In this document: positions 18,905 through 26,570 of the stretch, one piece after another
Numbering within the stretch: position 1 is the first letter of the stretch
Layout of the letters: every line of letters starts with the position of its first letter
DNA from: an uncultured Spirochaetia bacterium
GTDB lineage: Bacteria > Spirochaetota > Brachyspiria > Brachyspirales > Brachyspiraceae
Length of the DNA stretch: 64,000 bases
Direction of reading: 5' to 3'
Assembly: GCA_947040495.1 (NCBI GenBank)
Contig: CAMRBQ010000008.1
Location: forward strand, 1-64,000
Position numbers and translations under genes: made by a program
The notes under the pieces: model-generated
Databases searched by the model: none
What the model was told of the DNA's origin: nothing
The model's input: the letters and a program-made list of their open reading frames with translations, nothing else

Positions 18905-19222
18905 TCATCTATTGTAACGGTTTTTCCTAACATAACGTATCGCAAAAAACACTACAAACAAAAACACTATAACCAAAGCAACAACCAGAGTCATCTTAGA
19001 CGAAAACAAAATAGCGACCAAATCACCTTCTAAAAGAATTCTTGTCAAGAAAGTAATAACATAATCTACAACGCCGAGCACCAAAGAAACAATAGCCAAA
19101 AGCGCTATAACAACAATTGTTTTCAAAAACACTTCATCACGCGTAGGCCATACACTCCGCTCAAAGAGCTCTTTCCATATTTCTTTTATAGAATCTAGCA
19201 TCTTAATCTTTCTTTTCGCCAT
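18905..19222 (-). CDS. secE: Preprotein translocase subunit SecE, with a second membrane helix
   Basis: A 105-residue protein. The amphipathic SecE segment KEIWKELFERSVWPTRDEVF (about 13-32) is followed by a membrane helix (about 33-60), as in typical one-helix bacterial SecE. Here a second hydrophobic segment (about 76-98) is added, with a basic RKNRYNR tail. The cytoplasmic clamp motif W-P-T-R-D-E identifies the family clearly. It lies directly upstream of nusG, the near-universal arrangement, and downstream of tRNA-Trp. Confidence 0.92.
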   Translation of the reverse strand: MAKRKIKMLDSIKEIWKELFERSVWPTRDEVFLKTIVVIALLAIVSLVLGVVDYVITFLTRILLEGDLVAILFSSKMTLVVALVIVFLFVVFFAIRYVRKNRYNR

Positions 19223-19254
19223 AAAACCATCCCTCTTTACAAAACATATTAAAT

Positions 19255-19328
19255 CAGGTCAGACAGGAATCGAACCCGCAACACCCGGTTTTGGAGACCG
19301 GTACTCTACCAAATTGAGCTACTGACCC
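19255..19328 (-). tRNA. tRNA-Trp (anticodon CCA)
   Basis: A full cloverleaf can be drawn on the minus strand. The acceptor stem is GGGTCAG with CTGACCT (first pair G-U), the D-stem GCTC/GAGT, the anticodon stem CCGGT/ACCGG with loop CTCCAAA giving anticodon CCA, and the T-arm has loop TTCGAAT. The discriminator base is G, as expected for tRNA-Trp, and the 3' CCA is not encoded. It is embedded between rpmG and secE, a common arrangement. Confidence 0.93.
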
Positions 19329-19341
19329 CTATTAAATAAAA

Positions 19342-19518
19342 CTAACGAGCAACCTTTATCTCTTTATGAAGGGTATGCTTTTTGTCAAATTTACAATACT
19401 TTTGAAGCTCTATCTTCTCTGGAACATTCTGCTTGTTCTTTGTTGTTGTATAATTTTTTCTCTTACACTCAGTACATTGTAAATGTATAGTCTCTGTTTT
19501 TAACTTTGAAGTTGCCAT
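19342..19518 (-). CDS. rpmG: Large-subunit ribosomal protein L33
   Basis: A 58-residue protein reading [20 protein letters not shown] from its start and ending [12 protein letters not shown], clearly L33. The first zinc knuckle Cys15-x2-Cys18 is intact, but the second is YCKFD, with only Cys42, so the four-cysteine site is incomplete. It is the first gene of the rpmG-tRNA-secE-nusG-rplKAJL-rpoBC transcription unit. A TATGGAGA ribosome-binding site precedes it. Confidence 0.93.
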   Translation of the reverse strand: MATSKLKTETIHLQCTECKRKNYTTTKNKQNVPEKIELQKYCKFDKKHTLHKEIKVAR

Positions 19519-19608
19519 AATTTATCTCCATATATAGAATAACTACATAATTATTTATTCGGAAAAAATGTACTATTAGAAGCAAATATAGTAACATTAG
19601 AGTTAATC

Positions 19609-19636
19609 ATTATATTCTATTTTTTTCTTTTGTCAA
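19609..19636 (-). promoter_or_regulatory. Promoter of the rpmG-secE-nusG-rplKAJL-rpoBC unit
   Basis: On the minus strand there is a perfect TTGACA (19631-19636), a 16-base spacer, and a perfect TATAAT (19609-19614). Transcription would start near 19602 and leave a leader of about 84 bases before rpmG. It is the best sigma-70 type promoter in the window, as expected for ribosomal and polymerase genes. Confidence 0.75.
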
Positions 19637-19769
19637 GGGCAAAACAATAGAAAATTACACTACGTTAAGACGATATTATAAACGATATAATAGGAAAATA
19701 AAATATGCTAAATAATTATACTTTATAGACTATCTGTAGATTTTATATATTATAGATTGATTTATAAAA

Positions 19770-19798
19770 TTGTTTGTTCTATACTATAATACTATAAT
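19770..19798 (+). promoter_or_regulatory. Promoter of the TfoX_C-like gene
   Basis: TTGTTT (19770-19775), a 17-base spacer and TATAAT (19793-19798). The predicted transcript would begin near 19805 and reach the AAAGGA ribosome-binding site and ATG at 19821 almost at once. This supports the start at 19821 over the earlier in-frame ATG at 19770. Confidence 0.55.
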
Positions 19799-19820
19799 AG
19801 AAATTAAAGGATGCAATTTC

Positions 19821-20075
19821 ATGATAAAACTAACTTCTATGACAAATATTGGTAAAGAAATGGAAAAAAAACTTAAATCAATTGACATTTTCTCTGCAGA
19901 AGATTTAATACAAGTAGGTAGTAAAGAAGCTTTCTCTCGTTTGAAAAAGCGATATTCAAATATTTGTTTGGTTCACTTATATACACTTCAAGGGGCAATT
20001 GATAATATTGAACAAAATCAACTCTCATCTGAAGTCAAAAGCAGCTTGAAAATATTTAATGATAGCCTGAAATGA
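19821..20075 (+). CDS. TfoX C-terminal-domain protein
   Basis: An 84-residue protein matching the stand-alone TfoX/Sxy C-terminal domain. It opens with a helix-hairpin-helix-like segment (LTSMTNIGKEMEKKLKSI), followed by DIFSAEDLIQVGSKEAFSRL and CLVHLYTLQGAI. In gamma-proteobacteria full TfoX regulates competence. Lone C-terminal domains are widespread and of unknown role. The N-terminal domain is absent, and the gene has its own promoter and ribosome-binding site, so it is probably a genuine small gene and not a fragment. Confidence 0.65.
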   Translation: MIKLTSMTNIGKEMEKKLKSIDIFSAEDLIQVGSKEAFSRLKKRYSNICLVHLYTLQGAIDNIEQNQLSSEVKSSLKIFNDSLK

Positions 20076-20151
20076 AAAACATATGCATATAACAACAGTA
20101 TTGATATTTTTCCGAGAGTTATTTTATTATTTATAATAAAGGAAATATTTT

Positions 20152-20457
20152 ATGAACAAAAAGATTATTGAAGTGGTTACATTCCAAGTTAAAAACGATG
20201 TATCCGAAGAACAACTTTTGAAACTATCTCATGCTTTTGAGCTGGCATTAAAATGTGAGGCTCGTGGATTCATAAAACGCTCACTCACAAAACATTGCAC
20301 ACAAGATAATAAGTGGGTAGAATTAATTTGGTGGAACTCTATGGAAGATGCACAGGCAGCATTAGAAAAGATGCCGCCAACAATTGAATTCCAAGAGTAT
20401 TCTTCCGCATTAGAAGAAGAAGGGTCTGAAATATTCTATCTAGAAGAAAAGGGATAA
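20152..20457 (+). CDS. Small ABM/dimeric alpha-beta barrel-like protein
   Basis: A 101-residue soluble protein resembling the antibiotic-biosynthesis-monooxygenase (dimeric alpha-beta barrel) fold. It has a beta strand EVVTFQVKNDV, a helix SEEQLLKLSHAFE, GFIKRSLTKH and VELIWWNSMEDAQAALEKM. No catalytic residues can be assigned from sequence. TAAAGGAAA precedes the ATG. The function is unknown and the family call rests on the overall pattern. Confidence 0.5.
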   Translation: MNKKIIEVVTFQVKNDVSEEQLLKLSHAFELALKCEARGFIKRSLTKHCTQDNKWVELIWWNSMEDAQAALEKMPPTIEFQEYSSALEEEGSEIFYLEEKG

Positions 20458-20469
20458 AAGCATACAATA

Positions 20470-21603
20470 TTAATGGCTAAACTCCAAAATATAATGCCTA
20501 ATCGCCTCATCAGGATAAACATCTTTCTCATCGCCATATAATATAGCACTCATTATATCAGCCTGAGCCTTACAAACCATAGAGTTATAATAACAATCTT
20601 TTTGAGAATAATCAGCATAACCCGCGCCCGCCTCGCCACGCTCATGCCATTTCTTAGCTTCTCTAAGCATTTTTTCATATTCACTTTAGCTAGAAGTATT
20701 TTCAAAATATTTATCAATTTTATCATAATCAATAAATCTTACAATTTTTTCGCCAAACTCAAATAGATATTCGGGCTACTCATCCAATGCATTGAACTCT
20801 TTGTATAATTATGAATTTTTACATTTTCCCAATCATCCGTATCCGCTTTATCAGGGTGCGTTTTTGAGATTAAAAAATTATTATAAGTGTTCTTGTGTTC
20901 ATCTTTTATTATAAAATTAGTTTGCCCTCTATCAGCAGTTTTTCTAATGTCATCCAAAGGCAGAGGTATGCCGCCTGATGTAACATTATCCATTTTATAA
21001 TAAAAGCCTTGGCTAGTTTTCGCCCAAGCAGGCTCAAGTGCTTTTGGTGTAATAGGGGTTGCATATCTAGGCCTATCTTTATCATAATAATTAAACGCAT
21101 TATCGTGATTATATTCATGAGATTTCTTGAAATTTGCTTTATTATCTAGTTGCCAATTTATTCCATCAGTTGTCGACCAAATATCATCATATTTATGTCT
21201 TGTATAGCTAGTCCATCTACCACCACAATCTGGATGAATATGCATTCCATTATCAGCACCATCTGATATAAAAAGCCTATCTCCATCTTTTGACAAACTG
21301 ACATCAAATGACTGATTGCCATGATCAGTTCTTTCTCCCCATTCAGGTGTTATTATTTCCCAATTGCCATTTACCGTTCCATCTTTATTTTTATGTATTC
21401 TTTTATATGTCGTCTCTGTTAAAGAATATGGACCCACACTGGCAGATCTACTACCTAAAGGCTTCTTTTCATTAAAATATTCAGTTCACTTAACACATAG
21501 TAGTAGTCTTTAAAAATATTATATTAGCACTCATAGTAAGTCCAAGCCTTTTTTGCCAACTGTCGCTTTCGCCACCAGCTGCAACAGGCTTTGGTAAATA
21601 CAT
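20470..21603 (-). pseudogene. Decayed gene of unknown function (several frame breaks)
   Basis: One gene of about 375 codons seems to run from ATG 21603 (preceded by AAGGAAG) to 20470, but it is broken. The first part, MYLPKPVAAGGESDSWQKRL onward, stops after 38 codons. The main part (about 21490-20739) is in another frame. Near 20745-20790 the sense moves to a third segment, LFEFGEKIVRFIDYDKID, which meets a TAA at 20686-20688. The tail then continues SEYEKMLREAKKWHERGEAG to 20470. The body has sialidase-like Asp-box echoes (STTDGINW). No family is recognised with confidence. Confidence 0.6.
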
Positions 21604-21646
21604 TAAAATTTCTTCCTTGAGAGAGAGGTGGATTAGACATATAACT

Positions 21647-22051
21647 TTATTTTATTTTTACTAAATTATCTGTATATACATATCTATAAATAGATTTTAT
21701 TAAGTCTGTGTATGGATATTTTTCACCATACTCTTCGGAGCGTGCATAACTAGTTGTATCTCCATATGCTATATGTCCATTAGAACTAGATGTTTGATGA
21801 TACCATATTTTGTTCTCTTCAATTATTAGATTATCATTATTATAAAAATACCATAAGTTATTATTCATATTTTGATCTATTATTGAAATATCTTTTTCAT
21901 CATTGAGCCTTATTAAAGACTTGCTCGACCTTTTATTTAATGTTTTTGTAGTTGGTTCATAGTGATAAATGTTGTCAACCAAGACATGCCATTTGCCTTG
22001 ATATATAAAGCGTTTGCAAAATCCTCCAAATACTACATTATCAGTGGGCAT
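21647..22051 (-). CDS. Hypothetical protein, possibly 5'-truncated
   Basis: A 134-residue protein rich in Asn, Tyr and Lys, with no signal peptide and no recognised domain. A central block reads NNNLWYFYNNDNLIIEENKI and the C-terminus YTDLIKSIYRYVYTDNLVKIK. An in-frame TAG lies a few codons before the ATG and no good ribosome-binding site is visible, so the gene may have lost its 5' part. It sits beside a decayed gene and a truncated ruvX copy, in keeping with a rearranged zone. Confidence 0.35.
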   Translation of the reverse strand: MPTDNVVFGGFCKRFIYQGKWHVLVDNIYHYEPTTKTLNKRSSKSLIRLNDEKDISIIDQNMNNNLWYFYNNDNLIIEENKIWYHQTSSSNGHIAYGDTTSYARSEEYGEKYPYTDLIKSIYRYVYTDNLVKIK

Positions 22052-22134
22052 GTACTGGCTCTATATCAATATATATATTTATATTAGGTATAAAATAAAG
22101 TAATACAAATATATGTCAAGAAGAAAGCATCATC

Positions 22135-22366
22135 AATTTTATATCTTCAAATATATACAATTGACTTTAATATGCTATAATCTTCAAATAAAATTTAATC
22201 GATAAAATAATAATTTATGATACTCTCAGTAGATTTTGGAAGAAAAAGAACAGGTACTTCTATACTTGACTATGAAATAGAAATATCATCCTTAAATAAA
22301 CCCATAGAAGAAAGCAATATTGATACTGTTGTATTTAAGATTCCCTATCCAACAAAGGCATGGTAA
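22135..22366 (+). repeat. Partial duplicate of the ruvX upstream region and 5' end
   Basis: Bases 22135 to about 22345 match 24255 to about 24505, including the non-coding upstream stretch with its extended -10 box TGC-TATAAT. The match is close to base-for-base over roughly the first 130 bases. Inside the coding part the upstream copy lacks 48 bases (16 codons) at a short GAAA repeat and then diverges. Together with intact ruvX it forms a direct repeat that flanks the small-gene cassette between. Confidence 0.8.
22217..22366 (+). pseudogene. Truncated ruvX copy
   Basis: The reading frame starts MILSVDFGRKRTGTSILDYE, the same as the intact RuvX protein encoded at 24337 except for minor changes. 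It jumps over 16 codons to EESNIDTVVF, and then loses similarity and stops at TAA 22364-22366 after 49 codons. The RNase H-like catalytic core is incomplete, so no resolvase activity is expected. Its upstream region, including the extended -10 promoter, is preserved and may drive the genes that follow. Confidence 0.8.
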
Positions 22367-22468
22367 GCAAAAATATATATTTATATCAATATACATAAAG
22401 AAGGGTTAGTTTTAAAAAATAATATATTGGAGTTATAGATTAATATAGAATATTTTGATAAGATAGAA

Positions 22469-22735
22469 TTGTATTTTAATAATAATTTTAAAAATATAGA
22501 AGCTATGGTAAAAAAGACATTATCTAAATCTGTTAAGCAAGTTGCAACAAAAGGGATTATGTACTCAGTAGAACCGTTTGAGAATGAGTTTCAATATGGT
22601 AAAAGAACATCAAAAAAAATATTGCCAGAAATTGCTCCTCTAGATGATTGCTACCAAGTGCATTTTGATGAACAAGACAGAATTATAGCAGTAGATATGG
22701 CATCAGAATTTTTATCTAAACCTAATAAAATATAA
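22469..22735 (+). CDS. Small hypothetical protein in the ruvX-flanked cassette
   Basis: An 88-residue soluble protein of no recognised family. It has a basic N-terminal helix (VKKTLSKSVKQVATKG) and a C-terminal segment CYQVHFDEQDRIIAVDM. The TTG start has no ribosome-binding site. The frame stays open upstream to an ATT at 22439-22441, which sits 6 bases after a good GGAG (22429-22432), so the gene may use or have lost a start there. The DUF4279 gene follows after 13 bases. Immunity-like cargo is possible from context only. Confidence 0.45.
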   Translation: MYFNNNFKNIEAMVKKTLSKSVKQVATKGIMYSVEPFENEFQYGKRTSKKILPEIAPLDDCYQVHFDEQDRIIAVDMASEFLSKPNKI

Positions 22736-22748
22736 GAGGCGGATTAAA

Positions 22749-23162
22749 TTGAAAGAATCTAATAAATGTTATACATATTTCAAGATAACAGGAAAATTTA
22801 AACCAGATGATATTTCAGATATATTGAAGCTAACACCAACAAAACAATGGAATATTGATGATACTCGAAAAAATAACACAAGATATGATTTTTCACTATG
22901 GGAATTTGGTAGATGTGATACTTATGATGTCTTTGTAGAAAAACAAATGATGAAAACAATTAAACCACTTACTAGTAAAATAAACGAATTATGCAAGATC
23001 AAAGAAATGTATGATGCCTATTTTACATTAGAAATTGTCCCATCACTTTATGTGGGGGAAATAAATCCTTGCCTTGCACCAAATAAAGATGTCATAAAGT
23101 TTTGCTATGAGACGGATACGAATATAGATATTGATTTATATCTTTTTGATTCAACGAAGTAG
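22749..23162 (+). CDS. DUF4279 family protein
   Basis: A 137-residue protein with the DUF4279 pattern. It has an N-terminal YFKITGKFKPDDISDILKLT strand-helix, PTKQWNIDD, a central SLWEFGRCDTYDV and a C-terminal NIDIDLYLFD. Members are often small stand-alone cytoplasmic proteins in polymorphic-toxin immunity arrays, but no biochemical role is known. It starts with TTG, preceded by GAGGCGG at a good distance. It is the second gene of a small operon inside the ruvX-flanked cassette. Confidence 0.65.
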   Translation: MKESNKCYTYFKITGKFKPDDISDILKLTPTKQWNIDDTRKNNTRYDFSLWEFGRCDTYDVFVEKQMMKTIKPLTSKINELCKIKEMYDAYFTLEIVPSLYVGEINPCLAPNKDVIKFCYETDTNIDIDLYLFDSTK

Positions 23163-23370
23163 AGTCTATTATAACTATTGTGCACAGCCCCAAAAATGAC
23201 CTATGATGCATAAAATTCACTTTGTTTTTAATGACTAAATTCATATATTATCGCTTGATTTACGGAATAGTTTGCTATATGGTATATAATAATTGTTACT
23301 TTAATAATTCTACCGCTCTTGATTTTTTCTTGTTCATATAAAAACTATATTTTACAAAAAGAGGCATATT
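23163..23370. other. AT-rich gap between two cassette genes
   Basis: Nothing was recognised here apart from an AT-rich promoter-like stretch around 23265-23290 containing TATAAT. The gap is large compared with the spacing between the two preceding genes, so the next gene is probably transcribed separately. Confidence 0.3.
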
Positions 23371-23709
23371 ATGGCAATAGATGGAGTTGGGATTATAGAT
23401 AGTGATTGTGCTCATGATGTGTATAACCCAATAATGGAAATGTATCATTTAGGACAATCCATAGAAAGTATTAGAAACAACATGGATGCATTTAAACCCA
23501 ATTTTATATACAGCCAATTGGAACATGAGATATTTATCACAACATATGCTTTGGCTATGTGGGAAATTGGCGGTCTTACAAATGAACAATTAGAGAAAGT
23601 AAAATGCATTGTATCTAAAGGGGTGAGTAAACTATGGAATGAAATAGACAAAAATGAGCAAGCAGACCGTCAAAAAATTCTTAATAAATTCCTCAAAAAA
23701 ATAGAATAG
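23371..23709 (+). CDS. DUF4259-like small protein
   Basis: A 112-residue acidic protein whose start MAIDGVGIIDSDCAHDV resembles the DUF4259 signature (G-x-GIF-x-ND-x-A-x-D). The rest is helical, with EHEIFITTYALAMWEIGGLT and a lysine-rich C-terminus. DUF4259 proteins are also common among immunity-type neighbours of polymorphic toxins. AGAGG lies 6-7 bases before the ATG. The family call is moderate, since the match is to the N-terminal motif. Confidence 0.5.
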   Translation: MAIDGVGIIDSDCAHDVYNPIMEMYHLGQSIESIRNNMDAFKPNFIYSQLEHEIFITTYALAMWEIGGLTNEQLEKVKCIVSKGVSKLWNEIDKNEQADRQKILNKFLKKIE

Positions 23710-23778
23710 CCTAATCTCAAGATAAAGAAGCGAAAAAATTATAAAAAAAAGATAGATTTATTTTTCAATGCTGAAGAA

Positions 23779-24174
23779 GTGTATATTATCCAATTTGAAG
23801 AAAATAAGACATATGGAGCGGTTATTCTCATCATGACATTTCAAGAAGATAGGACGCTCTATTATGGATTTGCTGAAATAATATTACGTTCAAAAACAAA
23901 ACCAACATTAGAAGATATTTTACAATGTAGCATCCATGCAAGAATCAATATTGGATTTGACAGCATAAGAATAGTGAGCCACAAAAATCTATCAACATAT
24001 AAGCAAAAATTTGAAAAAATAGGTGCCTTAAAAATTAAAGATATTAACCGTAAATTTGGTACCCAAGACGGTGCAACATATAACACATTTGAAAAGTTCT
24101 GCGATATGTGGAATGATAATGGCGGGCGAAGAAACAAGAAAAAAATTCGTGAATTAAAGGCTTTATTAGAATAG
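23779..24174 (+). CDS. Hypothetical protein of the cassette
   Basis: A 131-residue basic, soluble protein of unknown family. It opens YIIQFEENKTYGAVILIMTF, has FGTQDGATYNTFEKFCDMWN near the C-terminus, and ends with a lysine/arginine-rich helix. The GTG start lacks a ribosome-binding site. The frame is open back to the stop codon of the preceding gene (23707-23709) without any ATG, so the true start may be lost or non-standard. It could be another immunity-like protein. Confidence 0.4.
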   Translation: MYIIQFEENKTYGAVILIMTFQEDRTLYYGFAEIILRSKTKPTLEDILQCSIHARINIGFDSIRIVSHKNLSTYKQKFEKIGALKIKDINRKFGTQDGATYNTFEKFCDMWNDNGGRRNKKKIRELKALLE

Positions 24175-24336
24175 CTATTAATTAATTATTCGGGCATAAA
24201 AAACAAGCATTGCAGGCAACACCTCAAAATCTTAAACAAAACTAATCCATAATAAATTTTATATCTTTAAATATATACAATTGACTTAAATATGCTATAA
24301 TCTTCAAATAAAATTTAATCGATAAAATAATAATTT

Positions 24337-24774
24337 ATGATACTCTCAGTAGATTTTGGAAGAAAAAGAACAGGCACTGCTATACTTGACTATGAAGTAA
24401 AAATACCATTCCCACATAAACTCATAGAAGAAACTAATGCTCGCAAAATAAAACGACAACTAATGGACATCATAAAAGAAAGCAATATTGATACTGTTGT
24501 ATTTGGGCTACCACTATCTGACAAAGGCGAGGAAAGCCTATGGTGTTTAGAGATAAGACAATTTGCAGAGTGGCTAACAAAGAGTGTTAATGTAAATATT
24601 ATATTTGTCAATGAATATGCAACCTCAAAAGAAGCAGATACTATACTTAAAGGAAAAAAGAAGAGTGTAAAAAAAACTAGTAGAGATTTAATTGCAGCCG
24701 TTTTAATCCTTGAAACTTTTATATATTTAGAAGAATTGGAAAAAAGCAAAAACAACTATAACGAAAACACTTAA
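24337..24774 (+). CDS. ruvX: Putative pre-16S rRNA nuclease / Holliday-junction resolvase-like RuvX (YqgF)
   Basis: A 145-residue protein of the YqgF RNase H-like family. It begins with the metal-binding strand MILSVDFGRKRTGTAILDY (Asp6) and contains VVFGLPLSDKGEESLWC (about 54-70), VNEYATSKEA (about 96-105), and a C-terminal SRDLIAAVLILE with the last acidic ligand. YqgF trims the 16S rRNA 5' end and is essential in many bacteria. A truncated second copy lies at 22217-22366. An extended -10 promoter (TGC-TATAAT) sits about 40 bases upstream. Confidence 0.88.
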   Translation: MILSVDFGRKRTGTAILDYEVKIPFPHKLIEETNARKIKRQLMDIIKESNIDTVVFGLPLSDKGEESLWCLEIRQFAEWLTKSVNVNIIFVNEYATSKEADTILKGKKKSVKKTSRDLIAAVLILETFIYLEELEKSKNNYNENT

Positions 24775-24868
24775 GAATTATAGGTAATCTGTCGATATTT
24801 TCTTATAATCTCATTATATTAAAGTATATTAGAGTGCAATAAAATGTATAAATTTATTTGGAATGATA

Positions 24869-26059
24869 ATGTTATATAAACAAATAAACGTCCTTATAAT
24901 AGACGATTCTAAAACAATATGTAATTCTATAAAGCATATAATAGAACAAAATGAAATGATAAAAGTAGTCGATTTTGCCCATGATGGAAAAGATGGCTAT
25001 AAAAAAATAGTAGAACATAAACCAGATATCATAATATTAGATATAAATATGCCTGTAATGGATGGGCTTTCACTTCTACAATTTTTGCGAAGGCAAGATG
25101 TTTGGGTGAAATCTATAATACTAAGTAGCCTAACAACATCGGGAAGTAGAACAACTATAAAAGCATTAAATTTAGGTGCGTTAGATTTTGTACATAAACC
25201 AGAAACAGGCTTCAATAGTATAGCTGACGAATTAATAGATAAAATTATAAAACTATCTACTATAAATACATCGAGTATAAGTAAATATATTTCTCCAATG
25301 ACAGAAGATGAAATTGATTTTGAAAAAACAGCTATATATAAAGATTTAGCCAATATACAAAAAGATAATAATAAAAATGAGAGCAAAAAATCAGCATTAG
25401 ACAGAAGTTTATATGCAAAACCAACAAATGTAAGTAGCATAGAATATCTAAAAAATAAAATACCAGATGATTTTATAAAACCAAAACTTATAGTAATCGG
25501 TGTATCAACAGGCGGACCTAAGGCTTTGCATATGATTATCCCTACTATACCAAAGACATTTCCATTACCAATACTTATAGCACAACATATGCCAGAAGGC
25601 TTCACATTGCAATTGGCATCTTCTATTAATAATATCTCTGAAGTAGAAGTAAAAGAAGCAGTCAATGGAGAAATCATTAAAGCGGGCACAGTATATATAG
25701 CACCAGGTAGAAGGCAAATGGGCATTGAAGTTAGTACACTTAGGGACATATCAATAAATGTCACTGAAAATATTCATGGGCTAGACCAAGCACCATCTAT
25801 AAACTACCTATTTGATTCTGTAGAAAAGAATATCGCATCTTCTGCAATAGCTGTTTTAATGACAGGGATGGGCTCAGATGGCGCAAAATCACTTTTAAAA
25901 CTACATCAAAAACATGCCCTCACCATAGCCCAAGATAAAGAAAGCTCTACTGTATTTGGAATGCCGCGTGTTGCTATTGAACTCGGTGCTGCCAAAGTTG
26001 TATTAAAATTAGAAGATATCATACCTTTTATACAAGAGGTTCTAAAAAAAGTTAGATGA
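24869..26059 (+). CDS. cheB: Chemotaxis methylesterase/glutamine deamidase CheB
   Basis: About 396 residues. An N-terminal response-regulator receiver domain has the DD pair near 12-13 and phospho-acceptor Asp58 in ILDINMPVMDG. A long linker (about 125-205) leads to the CheB methylesterase domain with catalytic Ser213 in GVSTGGPKAL, His240 in AQHMPEG, and Asp337 in MTGMGSDGA. It removes methyl groups from chemoreceptors. TTTGGA lies 6 bases before the ATG at 24869, favouring it over the ATG two codons earlier. The following lipoprotein gene overlaps its stop codon (ATGA). Confidence 0.93.
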   Translation: MLYKQINVLIIDDSKTICNSIKHIIEQNEMIKVVDFAHDGKDGYKKIVEHKPDIIILDINMPVMDGLSLLQFLRRQDVWVKSIILSSLTTSGSRTTIKALNLGALDFVHKPETGFNSIADELIDKIIKLSTINTSSISKYISPMTEDEIDFEKTAIYKDLANIQKDNNKNESKKSALDRSLYAKPTNVSSIEYLKNKIPDDFIKPKLIVIGVSTGGPKALHMIIPTIPKTFPLPILIAQHMPEGFTLQLASSINNISEVEVKEAVNGEIIKAGTVYIAPGRRQMGIEVSTLRDISINVTENIHGLDQAPSINYLFDSVEKNIASSAIAVLMTGMGSDGAKSLLKLHQKHALTIAQDKESSTVFGMPRVAIELGAAKVVLKLEDIIPFIQEVLKKVR

Positions 26060-26568
26060 TAAAGAATACTACAAAAAATTTTATAATATCTTTTGCCTGC
26101 ACCATTTTATGTTTTTCTATATCATGCTCTTCTAATGAAATGAATATACAAAAAAAATTATTTAAATTTGAACAAAAACTTACATCTATTATCAAAAGTC
26201 ATGATACAGTTGAGTTTTTCAATATATTTCTAGAAGCAAGCGATACAAATGAAGAAGAGTTATCTTCATTAAAAGATATGTCTTTTATATATGAGTTTAA
26301 ACCAGAATATATAAAAAGGTCGATAGAAAAAAAGACTGCCATATATGGCAGGATATTTTCAAGCAATGAAAAATCAATAGCCTCGTTCTTGCCAAATGAT
26401 GGAAACTATGATGTAGATATCACAATGCGTTCATATAAAGATAATTATATAGCAGATATAAAATATGGTACTATCGATGACTATAAAGAAGTATATTCGA
26501 TAGAATTTGTTTTAATATATAATAAAGGCGAATGGAAAATACTTACAATAAACTTTTTTGAGATATAA
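26056..26568 (+). CDS. Predicted lipoprotein
   Basis: A 170-residue protein with an N-terminal signal (residues 1-24) ending in a lipobox-like SISC, so it is probably lipid-anchored at Cys24. The mature part is acidic and basic mixed and has no recognised domain. Its ATG overlaps the cheB stop (ATGA, 26056-26059), and the next lipoprotein gene begins 2 bases after its own stop, so the three genes form a tight operon. Confidence 0.65.
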   Translation: MIKNTTKNFIISFACTILCFSISCSSNEMNIQKKLFKFEQKLTSIIKSHDTVEFFNIFLEASDTNEEELSSLKDMSFIYEFKPEYIKRSIEKKTAIYGRIFSSNEKSIASFLPNDGNYDVDITMRSYKDNYIADIKYGTIDDYKEVYSIEFVLIYNKGEWKILTINFFEI

Positions 26569-26570
26569 TT

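Larger units (their letters stand above)
19519..19820. other. Divergent intergenic region with promoters
   Basis: This gap of about 300 bases separates rpmG (minus) from the TfoX_C-like gene (plus). It holds a strong promoter for each direction, described separately. The AT-rich middle has no other recognised element. An open frame from 19770 overlaps the plus-strand promoter and is not translated in this reading. Confidence 0.6.

Noticed and set aside
19770-19820. An earlier ATG start for the TfoX_C-like gene
   Set aside because: It overlaps the -35 box and lacks a ribosome-binding site, while the ATG at 19821 has AAAGGA at a good distance.
24997-25764. A long open frame of 255 codons on the minus strand inside cheB
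   Set aside because: It lies opposite the CheB domains, which have clear motifs in the plus frame. No ribosome-binding site or family features are visible in it, so it is a shadow.
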